Position numbers and translations under genes: made by a program. The notes below the pieces were generated by a model. The model saw nothing but the letters and a program-made list of their open reading frames with translations. It searched no databases and had not been told where the DNA came from. Below are positions 46,413 to 54,558 of a stretch of DNA of 59,427 nucleotides, piece by piece; the stretch's first letter is position 1; the number at the start of each line of letters is the position of its first letter. Source of the DNA: Methanoregula sp. (lineage in GTDB: Archaea; Halobacteriota; Methanomicrobia; Methanomicrobiales; Methanospirillaceae). The DNA is taken from contig NZ_PMZU01000061.1 of NCBI RefSeq assembly GCF_003170075.1, positions 2,481 to 61,907 of the forward strand. Reading direction: 5' to 3'.

Positions 46413-46591
46413 TTTGGCTGCGGCGAAAACCGATGCGGCCGGGTAATAGGAAAAATATCCCGGAAGAATATCATGGGAGCACCCAGACGGGCGGTACAAG
46501 AAACATAATAAAGAACCGTCTCTAAACATTACTAACGATTGATGGTGAATCGATTGTACCAGCATACCATACAGACAAAACGAGGGGCCCT

Positions 46592-47245
46592 ATGACGACA
46601 TTTTCCAAGAGATTAGGGAATGCAAAAAAGAAATTATCCGTATTTCTCAAGCGGTTTTTCAAGAAGAAGCGGACCCGGATCGGGATCTACGGGCCGCCAA
46701 ACGCCGGCAAGACAACACTTGCAAACCGGATCGCCCGGGACTGGACCGGAGATGCGGTCGGGCCGGTGAGCGAGATCCCGCACGAGACCCGGAGGGCACG
46801 CAAGCGCGAAGATATCGTGATCTCGGGGGCTAACGGTCATACGGTAACGATCGATATCGTAGATACCCCGGGAGTTACGACGAAGATCGATTACCACGAG
46901 TTTCTGGAATTCGGGATGGAGAAAGATGAGGCGATCATCCGGGCCCGGGAAGCGACCGAGGGAGTTGCCGAAGCGATGCACTGGCTGCGCGAGGATATCG
47001 ACGGGGTCATCTACATGCTGGACGCGACGCTTGATCCCTTCATGCAGGTCAATATCATGATGGTGGGGATCATCGAGAGCCGGGATCTGCCGGTGATCAT
47101 TGTTGCAAACAAGATCGACCTGCCCGAGGCTGCCCCGTCACGGATCCGGAGCGCCTTCCCCCAGCACCCGGTCGTTGCGATCTCAGGCCTTGAGGGCCGG
47201 AACACGGAAGAGCTGTACGAGAAGATGATCCATAACTTCTCCTGA
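46592..47245 (+). CDS. Era-like GTPase (OapA type)
   Basis: This 217-residue GTPase has a basic N-terminus (about 1-27, RFFKKKRTR), the P-loop IGIYGPPNAGKTTLANRIA (about 30-48), switch region T in HETRRARKREDI, G3 IDIVDTPGVTT and G4 VIIVANKIDLPE. It is of the archaeal Era-like type called OapA in haloarchaea, where the gene lies by the main replication origin. An aspartate/lysine specificity box for guanine is present. It is followed after 14 bases by the Zn-ribbon gene. Confidence 0.9.
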   Translation: MTTFSKRLGNAKKKLSVFLKRFFKKKRTRIGIYGPPNAGKTTLANRIARDWTGDAVGPVSEIPHETRRARKREDIVISGANGHTVTIDIVDTPGVTTKIDYHEFLEFGMEKDEAIIRAREATEGVAEAMHWLREDIDGVIYMLDATLDPFMQVNIMMVGIIESRDLPVIIVANKIDLPEAAPSRIRSAFPQHPVVAISGLEGRNTEELYEKMIHNFS

Positions 47246-47259
47246 TTGCTGGAGGAATC

Positions 47260-47673
47260 ATGCCACACAAGTGTACGAAATGCGGCAGGGAATATAAGGA
47301 CGGGTCAACCGAGATCCTCAAAGGCTGCGCGAGCTGCGGCGGCAAAAAATTCCTCTACGTCAAGGAGTCCGAGATCAACAAAGACGTACTCGAAGAGAAG
47401 TCGATTGACGAGATCGCAGGCGAGTCAAAGGAAGAAGTCCTCGAAGTTGTCGAACCCAGAGTTAAGGGCAAGGCAAAAAAGGAAGTGGAGATGTTTGACC
47501 GGGTCGAGACGATCCGGATCGTGGGACCCGGTTCCTACGAGCTCAACATCGATAAGATGGCAAAGAGCGACGAGCGGATCGTGAGCGTCGGCGGCGAAGA
47601 GGGCAATTACATCATCGATCTGATGTCAATGGCAAAGGACACACCAAAGAAGAAGAGGGCAAAAAAGCGGTAA
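47260..47673 (+). CDS. Zn-ribbon protein, OapC type
   Basis: This 137-residue protein begins MPHKCTKCGREYKDGSTEI, with CxxC knuckles at about 5-8 and 27-30 (GCASCGGKKFLYV), then an acidic linker (about 50-75) and a beta-rich C-terminal domain (EMFDRVETIRIVGPGSYELNID...). It is of the archaeal OapC type that pairs with the Era-like GTPase. The usual third partner, a DUF2073 gene, is not between them in this window. A T-rich terminator follows. Confidence 0.85.
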   Translation: MPHKCTKCGREYKDGSTEILKGCASCGGKKFLYVKESEINKDVLEEKSIDEIAGESKEEVLEVVEPRVKGKAKKEVEMFDRVETIRIVGPGSYELNIDKMAKSDERIVSVGGEEGNYIIDLMSMAKDTPKKKRAKKR

Positions 47674-47700
47674 GGACCCCGGGCATGGCAGCGGGGGACT

Positions 47701-47715
47701 CTTTTTTTTAATAGT
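47701..47715 (+). terminator. T-rich terminator after GTPase/Zn-ribbon pair
   Basis: CTTTTTTTTTAATAGTTTTT directly follows the Zn-ribbon gene by about 27 bases. Archaeal transcription commonly ends at such oligo-T runs. Confidence 0.6.
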
Positions 47716-47844
47716 TTTTGATCAGCCTTCATGCAGATTTTCCCGTACACAATGATTACCTGATGTATCAGTTGTCTGGAACGCATCTCACAATAGGGGA
47801 CTCCCGACAGGGAGAGCCTGCAAAGATCCGGTATCCCTGCACGG

Positions 47845-48582
47845 TCACCGTGTCAGCAGTTCGTTTTTTATCCCGTCGTACGGGGCGGGCAGGTCAAGGT
47901 TTTTAAAAAACCGGTCCGTGAACGAAAGACTGGTGGTTACCGCCCATTCAGCACACCCGTGACCGAGACACCGGTCCGGGAAGAACGGGAGGTTTTTGGG
48001 GGCGAATGGGTTCTCGGCAAACCGGTTTTTAAGAAGATGTTCAAATTTTTCCGCATGGGTCTCCGTGTGGGCACCGGGAGTCTGGCCCGCCTTTATGACC
48101 ACCCATTCGCGGCGGTAATGCATCAGGTAATTGCGGATCCCGATCAGGTCCTTTATACCGGAGAAGACCGGGTCGTCCTCATCGAACAGGGATTTGTTAC
48201 CGGTTTCAAGAATCTTCTGGTACTTAACCGGTAACGGGGTGCGGTCAAAATAATTCTCGTTGTTCCATTTCTCCCCGATCGCCTGCAATAGTGTCTCACT
48301 ATCTTTATCGGAAAAGAAATACGCGTTGTCTGCTGCGTCGGACCAGAGCTCGTTGATGGTGGATTCAAGGAATGCAACCGAAGAGAAGAGCGCGTTGAGG
48401 ATGAACGCTTCGTGCCTGAGCCGCTGCTCTGCATAGAGGGTGCCGGTTACGGCATAGTCTTGTTCTATCCGGTATCCCAGCCGGCTGAAGAGGGCGGCGG
48501 ACTGGATGTATTTCACCGAGAAACAGTCCCGGAACCGGATAAGATCCTCATCCTCCTGAAGATCCCGGGCAGGGTCGTCCAT
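47845..48582 (-). CDS. HEPN-like protein, possible RNase
   Basis: This 245-residue helical protein begins MDDPARDLQEDEDLIRFRD. It contains the motif IRNYLMHYRREW (about residues 147-158), which matches the HEPN ribonuclease pattern R-N-x-x-x-H. Aromatic/acidic helices (ALFSSVAFLESTINELW) lie before the motif, as in HEPN folds. The C-terminal domain has Cys/His residues (CLGHGCAEW). No MNT nucleotidyltransferase partner or phage gene is adjacent. Function is inferred from one motif only. Confidence 0.65.
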   Translation of the reverse strand: MDDPARDLQEDEDLIRFRDCFSVKYIQSAALFSRLGYRIEQDYAVTGTLYAEQRLRHEAFILNALFSSVAFLESTINELWSDAADNAYFFSDKDSETLLQAIGEKWNNENYFDRTPLPVKYQKILETGNKSLFDEDDPVFSGIKDLIGIRNYLMHYRREWVVIKAGQTPGAHTETHAEKFEHLLKNRFAENPFAPKNLPFFPDRCLGHGCAEWAVTTSLSFTDRFFKNLDLPAPYDGIKNELLTR

Positions 48583-48710
48583 CGTACCATCCCGTTTTGT
48601 TTCGTAGAGTAAAAAGATGAGGGAACCGTGCGGGAATCCGGCAACCTACACCACTGATGCTGCAGCCGGATCACAGATACCCTTAATATTTGTGGCCGTC
48701 AATAGTAAGA

Positions 48711-48832
48711 CAGCACTTTTAAATTGGTGCTGACAGATGTAAGTCCGACGTGCCTTTTTTGGCACGGCCTCAAAACTTGGCTTTGGGATTACAGAGAGTC
48801 AGTAAGCATACTGCACTTTTCTGGACTTACAT
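48711..48832 (+). ncRNA. Predicted structured RNA or leader before S15
   Basis: A closed fold is visible. P1 ATGTAAGTCC (48737-48746) pairs perfectly with GGACTTACAT (48823-48832). Inside are three hairpins: CGTGCC/GGCACG (48749-48766, loop T6), CTCAAA/TTTGGG (4869-type stem at 48769-48787, one G-T) and CAGTA/TACTG (48800-48813). A separate CAGCAC/GTGCTG inverted repeat (48711-48732) surrounds the TATA-like TTTTAAATT. P1 ends eight bases before the GGAGGT site of S15. It may be an autoregulatory leader or an independent RNA. I do not match it to a known family. Confidence 0.55.
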
Positions 48833-48851
48833 ATTAACCGGAGGTATAACT

Positions 48852-49310
48852 ATGGCACGAATGCACACCAGAAGAAGAGGACAGTCATGCTCTGTGCGGC
48901 CTGCGCGGAATGAGGCGCCTTCATGGTCCAACACGGACAAGGCAGCGATCGAGAAACTTATTGTCGATCTCCGCAAGGAAGGCACATCGAGCAGCATGAT
49001 CGGCCTGATCCTGCGGGACCGCCACGGCGTCCCTGATGTCAAGATGGTCACCGGCAAAAGCATCGGCGACATCTTAGTAGAGAACAAGATCAGTTCCGAG
49101 ATCCCCGAGGATCTCCGCGACCTCATGGTCAAGGCGCTAGGCTTACGCAAGCACCTGGAAGACAACAAGAAGGACCTGCACAACAAGCGGCAGCTCCACC
49201 TTGTCGAGGCCAAGATCCGCCGGCTCGTGAAGTACTACGTAGGCACAAAGAAACTGCCCGCAGGTTTCACCTACAAGCCGGAGACCACCGAGATCCTGTT
49301 GTCCAGATAA
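48852..49310 (+). CDS. rpsO: Small ribosomal subunit protein S15 (uS15)
   Basis: This 152-residue archaeal S15 has an N-terminal extension (MARMHTRRRGQSCSVRPA) and the core LVEAKIRRLVKYYVGTKKLP near the C-terminus that binds the 16S three-way junction. ATG at 48852 follows GGAGGT by six bases; upstream residues in the same frame are non-coding. It starts a conserved archaeal group with GAN, Pcc1 and S3Ae. The folded sequence just upstream may control it. Confidence 0.97.
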   Translation: MARMHTRRRGQSCSVRPARNEAPSWSNTDKAAIEKLIVDLRKEGTSSSMIGLILRDRHGVPDVKMVTGKSIGDILVENKISSEIPEDLRDLMVKALGLRKHLEDNKKDLHNKRQLHLVEAKIRRLVKYYVGTKKLPAGFTYKPETTEILLSR

Positions 49311-49337
49311 TTCAAGTAATATCGTCTACCGATCCCC

Positions 49338-50555
49338 ATGTCACTTGAAGAAGCCGCAAAAACCGTCGCGGACCAGATCCGCCGCCAGCAGTACGTCGAG
49401 GTATATGCACACCACGACGCTGACGGCATCGCAGCCGGGGCTATCCTCTGCCATGCGATGTTAAGGACCGGGATCCGGTTCCGGATGAGAATCTGTGCGG
49501 AAGTCCCTTCCGCCAGCCTCTCCCACGACGCGGCCTCGCTCCTGTGCGATCTCGGGTCCGGCATGGAGAACCTGCCCCCTGAAACGATGGTGGTGGACCA
49601 CCACCTCCCGCTCTTTACCGGGCAGTTCCATGCAAACCCGAGGCTCGAAAAGATCGATGGCGACCGGGAACTCTCCGCCGCCGGCATGGCGTACATTGTC
49701 GCCCAGGAAATGGGTGACAACCGCGACCTTGCCGGCCTCGTGATACCCGGCATCATCGGCGACGGCCAGGTATTTGCCGGCAGGAACCTTGAGATCTTCA
49801 ACGAAGGTGTGGCAAACGGGATTATCGTCCCGGACCGGGGCATGATGCTTCCAGGGCGCGACATGGCAGAGAAGTGGCTGCTTGCCACTTGCCCGTATCT
49901 CGAAGGGATCAGCGGCGACGATTCTGCTGTCGCTGACCTGCTCACCGGGGCGCAGGGCGCAAACGGCTTTCGGCTTGATACGCTCATGAGCCTTGCGGTG
50001 CTCAAATCCGCCCCGCAGACATCCGCGGAAGGGCTTGCAAGGCTCTACGGCGACACCCTGCACCTCCAGCGCGAGGTAATAGAGGACGCCCACGCACTCA
50101 CCGCCGTCATCGACGCCTGCGGTAAATCCGGGCACGGCGACCTTGCGGTTGCACTCTGTCTTCGCTCGTCAGCGGAGATCGAACGGGCGTGGGAAATTAC
50201 CCGAAGGTACCACCTCGATGTGATCGGTGCCCTGAAAACGGCGCATCCCGCAAAAGAGGGCGAAGCGGTCTACGAGTGCCAGAATGCAACGCTCGCAAGC
50301 GACATCGCCGACGTGCTCTCCCGGGACCGGGTGCACCAGGTACCGGTGCTCGTGTATGCACGGTCGGGGGAAGCCTGCCGGATCTCGGCACGATCCCCCC
50401 ACGGTGTCACGACCGATCTCGGGCCGCTCGTCCGGAACCTTGCCGCCGCTTGCGGCGGGAACGGCGGGGGGCACCACTCCCGTGCAGGGGCAACGATTCC
50501 CTGCGACCAGCTTGAGACATTCGTGAAAGGGTGGCAGGAGGCGCTTGCTGCATGA
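49338..50555 (+). CDS. DHH/RecJ-like nuclease (GAN type)
   Basis: This 405-residue DHH-family single-strand nuclease is of the archaeal GINS-associated/RecJ-like type. It has YAHHDADGIAAG (about 22-33), the DHH motif VVDHHLPLF (about 82-90) and a DHHA1 end GNGGGHHSRAGATIP (about 376-390), all needed for two-metal catalysis. It may process Okazaki-fragment or tRNA-like ends and works with the replication machinery. It lies between S15 and Pcc1, overlapping the latter by four bases. Confidence 0.93.
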   Translation: MSLEEAAKTVADQIRRQQYVEVYAHHDADGIAAGAILCHAMLRTGIRFRMRICAEVPSASLSHDAASLLCDLGSGMENLPPETMVVDHHLPLFTGQFHANPRLEKIDGDRELSAAGMAYIVAQEMGDNRDLAGLVIPGIIGDGQVFAGRNLEIFNEGVANGIIVPDRGMMLPGRDMAEKWLLATCPYLEGISGDDSAVADLLTGAQGANGFRLDTLMSLAVLKSAPQTSAEGLARLYGDTLHLQREVIEDAHALTAVIDACGKSGHGDLAVALCLRSSAEIERAWEITRRYHLDVIGALKTAHPAKEGEAVYECQNATLASDIADVLSRDRVHQVPVLVYARSGEACRISARSPHGVTTDLGPLVRNLAAACGGNGGGHHSRAGATIPCDQLETFVKGWQEALAA

Positions 50556-50821
50556 TGCAGGTAAGCGGTCTCATCACCACCGTCCACACGGACGCCGGGA
50601 GTGTGGCATCGTCACTGGCACCGGACAACCTTAAGGGCATGATCACCATCGCAGAAGGCGACCAGGTCACGACGGTGATCAACGGCACGCAGATCCGGTC
50701 TGTCATCGCATCGGTAGACGACTACCTGATGAATCTGGCAATTGCGGACGAGACAACAACGCTCCCGCGAAAAAAGACAGGAAACAAACGAAACGAGGGA
50801 ATGAAAAAATTAGAGAGTTGA
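50552..50821 (+). CDS. pcc1: KEOPS complex subunit Pcc1-like protein
   Basis: This 89-residue protein has the small alpha/beta Pcc1 pattern: SVASSLAPDNLKGMITIAEGD, then VNGTQIRSVIASVDDYLMNLAIADE. Pcc1 dimerises the KEOPS complex, which makes t6A at tRNA position 37. Its ATG overlaps the nuclease stop (ATGA). A Lys/Arg-rich tail follows the core, and S3Ae begins four bases after its stop. Other KEOPS genes are outside the window. Confidence 0.82.
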   Translation: MMQVSGLITTVHTDAGSVASSLAPDNLKGMITIAEGDQVTTVINGTQIRSVIASVDDYLMNLAIADETTTLPRKKTGNKRNEGMKKLES

Positions 50822-50825
50822 TACT

Positions 50826-51431
50826 ATGGCAAAGAAAAAACAGGTTGGAAGAAGAGTTGAAGGCTGGAAAGCCAAGAGCTGGTTCAAGGTATACACCCCC
50901 GATAACCTCGGCAAGGCATATATCGGCGACACCATTGCAAACGATGCTGAGTCCGTCAGGGGCAGGATCATGCAGTCGACCCTTGGCGAGATCACCAATG
51001 ACTACGCCAAGCAGCACATCAAGATGAGCTTCAAGATCGCAGAAGTCACCGGCGACGCGGCATACACCGAGTTTGTCGGCCACGAAGTGACCCGTGACTA
51101 TCTGAGGTCCCTTGTCAAGCGCCGCAGCACCCGCGTTGACTGCCACACGCTTGTTGTCACAAAAGATAACAAGAAAGTCCGGCTCACGATCAGCTGCTAC
51201 ACCTTTGCACGGGCAAATATCGCACAGGAGCACGCGCTCAGAAACGCGATCCTCTCAAGCCTTGCAACCCAGACACAGGCATGGGACTTAACGACGCTGG
51301 TGAACGCGATTGTCTCGGGTGAGCTCTCCCGCGACCTCTTTAAAGTCATAAAGACCCTCTACCCCACCCGCCGGGTCGAGATCACCAAGTCCAAGGTCGA
51401 GCAGGTCGCAGCACCTGTCTCTACAAAGTAA
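50826..51431 (+). CDS. rps3ae: Small ribosomal subunit protein S3Ae (eS1)
   Basis: This 201-residue archaeal/eukaryotic-type S3Ae (eS1) begins MAKKKQVGRRVEGWKAKSWF and has VYTPDNLGKAYIGDTIAND and the basic strand RRSTRVDCHTLVVTKD. It sits near the mRNA exit. It is the fourth gene of the S15 group and is followed by a T-rich terminator. Confidence 0.97.
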   Translation: MAKKKQVGRRVEGWKAKSWFKVYTPDNLGKAYIGDTIANDAESVRGRIMQSTLGEITNDYAKQHIKMSFKIAEVTGDAAYTEFVGHEVTRDYLRSLVKRRSTRVDCHTLVVTKDNKKVRLTISCYTFARANIAQEHALRNAILSSLATQTQAWDLTTLVNAIVSGELSRDLFKVIKTLYPTRRVEITKSKVEQVAAPVSTK

Positions 51432-51447
51432 ATTTTTTTGTTTTTTC
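51432..51447 (+). terminator. T-rich terminator after S3Ae
   Basis: AATTTTTTTGTTTTTTCG begins at the S3Ae stop codon. The long oligo-T run, without a strong hairpin, is typical of archaeal termination and should end the S15-GAN-Pcc1-S3Ae transcript. Confidence 0.65.
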
Positions 51448-51570
51448 GTGATTATTATCGGGTTATTATTCGTCCGGACGACGCCGGTTCATAGTTATGG
51501 GTTTATTCCGCCCGCGGATTTTTTTACCCGGGCCGGTTACGACGTACTGTTTCCCGAACCGTAACCAAGA

Positions 51571-51585
51571 AACATAATTAATCCG
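51571..51585 (+). promoter_or_regulatory. TATA box of apgM
   Basis: ACATAATTAATCC is centred about 28 bases before the apgM ATG at 51607. The spacing predicts transcription starting at or within a few bases of the ATG, so the mRNA is probably leaderless. Confidence 0.5.
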
Positions 51586-51606
51586 CGCGTCCAACAATCC
51601 ATAAGA

Positions 51607-52842
51607 ATGACCGCTCATAAGATCCTGTTTCTCGTTATTGATGGTCTGTCCGACCGGCCCTGTCCGGAACTCGGAAATCTTACACCCCTTGAAGCGGCGC
51701 ACCGCCCCACGCTCAACCGGCTTGCAGCAGAAGGCGTATGCGGGATCATGGATACGATAGCGACCGGTATCCGGCCCGGGTCAGACACCGCACATCTCGC
51801 CCTTCTGGGCTACGATCCTCATACCTATTACACCGGCCGGGGCCCGCTCGAATGCGAGGGCTCGGGCATCCACATGGAGCCGGGCATGATCGGCTTCCGG
51901 TGCAACTACGCGACACTTTCACCCGAAGGTCTCGTAACCGACCGGCGGGCCGGGCGGATCCATGACACGGCTGCTCTTTCGAGGGCGATCCAGAACGGGG
52001 TCGACCTCTCGAAGTTCGGTGTGGAGTTCGTGTTCCGGTCCGGGGCAGGACACCGGGCGGCACTCGCTCTCAAAGGCGAAGGACTCGGCCACTGCGTCTC
52101 CTCGAACGATCCGAAAAAGGATCATGTGGCACCCCTCACTATCACCCCGGTCAGGGAACTCGAAAAAGACAAAAAGACCGCAGAGGTCTGCAACGAGTTC
52201 GTGCGGCAGTCAAAAAAGATCCTCTTTGACCAGCCGGTGAACAGAGATCGCCTCAAACAGGGTCTCAACCCGGCAAACATCGTGCTGATGCGGGGCGCCG
52301 GTGAGATGGGCCACTTCGAGCCGTTCGATAAAAAATACGGACTGTCAGGAAGCGTGATTGCCGCTGCAAGTCTCATCACCGGCATCGGGAGCGCAGTCGG
52401 GCTTACCCGGGTGCCGGTCGAGGGGATCACCGGGTCGCAGGACAGCAATATCAAGGGGAAGATCACCGCAGCGGTCAATGAACTGAAAACGAAGGACTTC
52501 GTCCTCGTGAATATCAAGGGAGCGGACGAGTCAGGCCACGACGGGCTTGCATCACAGAAAAAAGCCTTTATCGAGAAGGTTGATGTCGTGCTTGAACCGT
52601 TCCTTGATCTCAAAGACTGCATCATTGTCATCTGCGCCGACCACTCCACACCCTGCTGCATCAAGGATCACAGCGCCGACCCGGTACCGGTGCTGATCCA
52701 CGGGGAGGGTGTCCGGGTGGACGATGTCACCGAATTCGGGGAACGCTCCTGTGCGAAAGGCGGCCTCTGCCGGATCACGGGCGCCGGGCTCCTGCCGACA
52801 GCAATCGACCTCATAAACCAGGCACACAAGTACGGGGCATGA
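51607..52842 (+). CDS. apgM: 2,3-bisphosphoglycerate-independent phosphoglycerate mutase (archaeal)
   Basis: This 411-residue alkaline-phosphatase-superfamily mutase interconverts 3- and 2-phosphoglycerate. It begins KILFLVIDGLSDRPCPELGN with the metal Asp, and has GSDTAHLALLGYDPHTYYTGRGPLE, NIKGADESGHDG and the late IVICADHSTPCC metal site. Enolase, the next step, is in the superoperon 16 kb away. It is followed after 28 bases by the bactofilin-like gene. Confidence 0.95.
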   Translation: MTAHKILFLVIDGLSDRPCPELGNLTPLEAAHRPTLNRLAAEGVCGIMDTIATGIRPGSDTAHLALLGYDPHTYYTGRGPLECEGSGIHMEPGMIGFRCNYATLSPEGLVTDRRAGRIHDTAALSRAIQNGVDLSKFGVEFVFRSGAGHRAALALKGEGLGHCVSSNDPKKDHVAPLTITPVRELEKDKKTAEVCNEFVRQSKKILFDQPVNRDRLKQGLNPANIVLMRGAGEMGHFEPFDKKYGLSGSVIAAASLITGIGSAVGLTRVPVEGITGSQDSNIKGKITAAVNELKTKDFVLVNIKGADESGHDGLASQKKAFIEKVDVVLEPFLDLKDCIIVICADHSTPCCIKDHSADPVPVLIHGEGVRVDDVTEFGERSCAKGGLCRITGAGLLPTAIDLINQAHKYGA

Positions 52843-52870
52843 CACGGATGCTGGCGTGGATGGCGGATCG

Positions 52871-53716
52871 ATGAGCGGGGACTCGGTAAAGAACTGGCAC
52901 AAGCACTGTATCCTTCCCGACGGGACGGAACTCCAGGAGCACAGCATCAAGACCGATCGGGACATCGTAGTCGGTGAGTTCTGCCAGATCGATTACGGGC
53001 TGCGGGGTGCGGACATCTACGTGGGCGAATCGACAAAGATCCATGAGTATGTCTGGGCAAGCGGCGATGCACGGATAGGAAACCTCTGCGAGATCGGAAG
53101 CGACGTGATTGCAAAACAGGACGCGTATATTGGCGAGGGCGTGAAGATCAACGGCAAACTGGTGGTGAGCGGGACACTCGATATCGGCGAGAAGGTGGAG
53201 ATTGCAGAGGGTTTCGAGGCGACCGGCGAGATCGCGGTGAGAAACCCGATGCCGGTGCTCGTCTTCATCCTCATCTACCTCATGACGATGCTCAGGATCG
53301 AGAATGAGAAGGATCTCGACCAGATCCTTGACGACCTCTTTACCGAAGACGAGGAGGCTGTGGAAGTCCCGCTCATGATCCCTGCCCGTTCCCGGCTGAA
53401 CATGAAGGTTTTCTCGGTTCCTTCCTCGATGAAGATCGGGAGAAAATGCCGGCTGCACGGCAACATCCGGGCCGGTTCGATCGATGTCCTTGAAGATACC
53501 GTGATCTTCGGCAGCCTCCGGGCACGGAGCAGGATCAGTGTCTCAGGCGGGGTCACCGTGCACGGGAACGTCGAAGGCGGCGGCAAGGTGTTCGTGAAAT
53601 GTGGCGCCCATATCCTCGGCGATGTGATCGCAAAGGAGATCTTCCTGCACGAGGATGCAAAGATTGACGGTACCATCGAGGCCCCCCACGGGATGCACAT
53701 CGAGCGGGGGGAGTAA
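52871..53716 (+). CDS. Bactofilin-like polymer-forming protein with central hydrophobic segment
   Basis: This 281-residue protein has two beta-helical repeat regions: about 25-125 (hexapeptide-like IVVGEFCQIDYGLRGADIYVG) and about 185-278 (MKIGRKCRLHGNIRAGSIDVLEDTVIFG). Between them lies a hydrophobic helix (about 127-144, VLVFILIYLMTMLRI) and an acidic linker (DEEAVEVPLMIP). The repeats resemble bactofilins, which polymerise without nucleotide. The ATG at 52871 is chosen over a GTG five codons upstream. A membrane-anchored filament is possible. Its partner methyltransferase gene begins five bases later. Confidence 0.82.
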   Translation: MSGDSVKNWHKHCILPDGTELQEHSIKTDRDIVVGEFCQIDYGLRGADIYVGESTKIHEYVWASGDARIGNLCEIGSDVIAKQDAYIGEGVKINGKLVVSGTLDIGEKVEIAEGFEATGEIAVRNPMPVLVFILIYLMTMLRIENEKDLDQILDDLFTEDEEAVEVPLMIPARSRLNMKVFSVPSSMKIGRKCRLHGNIRAGSIDVLEDTVIFGSLRARSRISVSGGVTVHGNVEGGGKVFVKCGAHILGDVIAKEIFLHEDAKIDGTIEAPHGMHIERGE

Positions 53717-53721
53717 CACCC

Positions 53722-54558
53722 ATGAAGGCCGCTACAATCCTCGAAGTGGACGCTCTCGCGTTTATCGAACCATCATTTGCTGCTCTTACCGACCCGTTAT
53801 ACACAGACCTGCTTGCCACCGACAACGGTGACGAGGGCCGGATGCTCGTGGACGAACACGATGACCCGATCGCGGTCGCCTTCCACGAGAAGTCCGGCTG
53901 GATAGCGGGCTCGTTTCTCTGCCGGCATCCCAGTGTTGCCCTGATCGATGCGTTCGAGCAGGTCAACGGCGAGATCTACCAGGAGGACCGGGCCGTGTGG
54001 GCGGCGGCAGTCAGGGAATATTTCTTCCTGCTGCTCGCAAAGGAGGTGCCCCCGGCCATGGAGGACCTCAACCCGGTCCGGAAGGGTATCCTCACGGACG
54101 TGATCGAAGGGGTCTGGGGGAAGGGTTCGGGAGAGACCTGCATCGACTGCGGCTGCGGTTCGGGCGTCGGTTCGCTCGTGCTCCGGGAACTTGGGTTTAC
54201 CCCGCTCTCGTACGACAACGACCCGACGCTTCTTACGCTCGGTTTTGAGAAGAGCCGGCTGCTCCCGGAGGAGACAATGTGTCTTGACGCAACGCAGGTA
54301 TCCCGGTATATCGACACGGTGCCCAAAGGTATCGGGATCATGATGGGCGAGATCAACACGTTTTCCGAAGACATGTGGCACCGGATCGCGGCCGGGCTTT
54401 TCGCGGTGAGCCGTGAGACTCTAATCACGGTCGGGACCGAACCAGAGACGCACCTGATCAAGGAGTGGGGAGAGGAGGCGGGGCGGACAGTCGAGGTGCG
54501 CGAGAGTCCCGGCGATGCTTTTTACGATCACTGGGTGTGCGTGGCGCGGAAGGAATAA
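53722..54558 (+). CDS. Predicted SAM-dependent methyltransferase
   Basis: This 278-residue protein has the SAM-binding motif TCIDCGCGSGVGSLVLRELG (about 138-157) followed by YDNDPTLLTLG (acidic residue after strand 2) and a class I layout. The first 110 residues form a separate domain without a clear match. The substrate is unknown. It follows the bactofilin-like gene by five bases, so it may act in the same process, but this is inference. Confidence 0.82.
   Translation: MKAATILEVDALAFIEPSFAALTDPLYTDLLATDNGDEGRMLVDEHDDPIAVAFHEKSGWIAGSFLCRHPSVALIDAFEQVNGEIYQEDRAVWAAAVREYFFLLLAKEVPPAMEDLNPVRKGILTDVIEGVWGKGSGETCIDCGCGSGVGSLVLRELGFTPLSYDNDPTLLTLGFEKSRLLPEETMCLDATQVSRYIDTVPKGIGIMMGEINTFSEDMWHRIAAGLFAVSRETLITVGTEPETHLIKEWGEEAGRTVEVRESPGDAFYDHWVCVARKE

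Noticed and set aside
46342-46591. Replication origin beside the OapA-like gene
   Set aside because: No recognisable origin recognition boxes, no AT-rich unwinding region and no cdc6/orc gene; gene linkage alone is not enough.
47845-48582. HEPN-MNT toxin-antitoxin pair
   Set aside because: No MNT nucleotidyltransferase (GSxxxGxxxxxSDID pattern) is adjacent on either strand.
48711-48832. H/ACA guide RNA, RNase P or SRP RNA identity for the S15 leader fold
   Set aside because: The ACA lies inside the closing stem, and the RNase P and SRP consensus blocks are missing.
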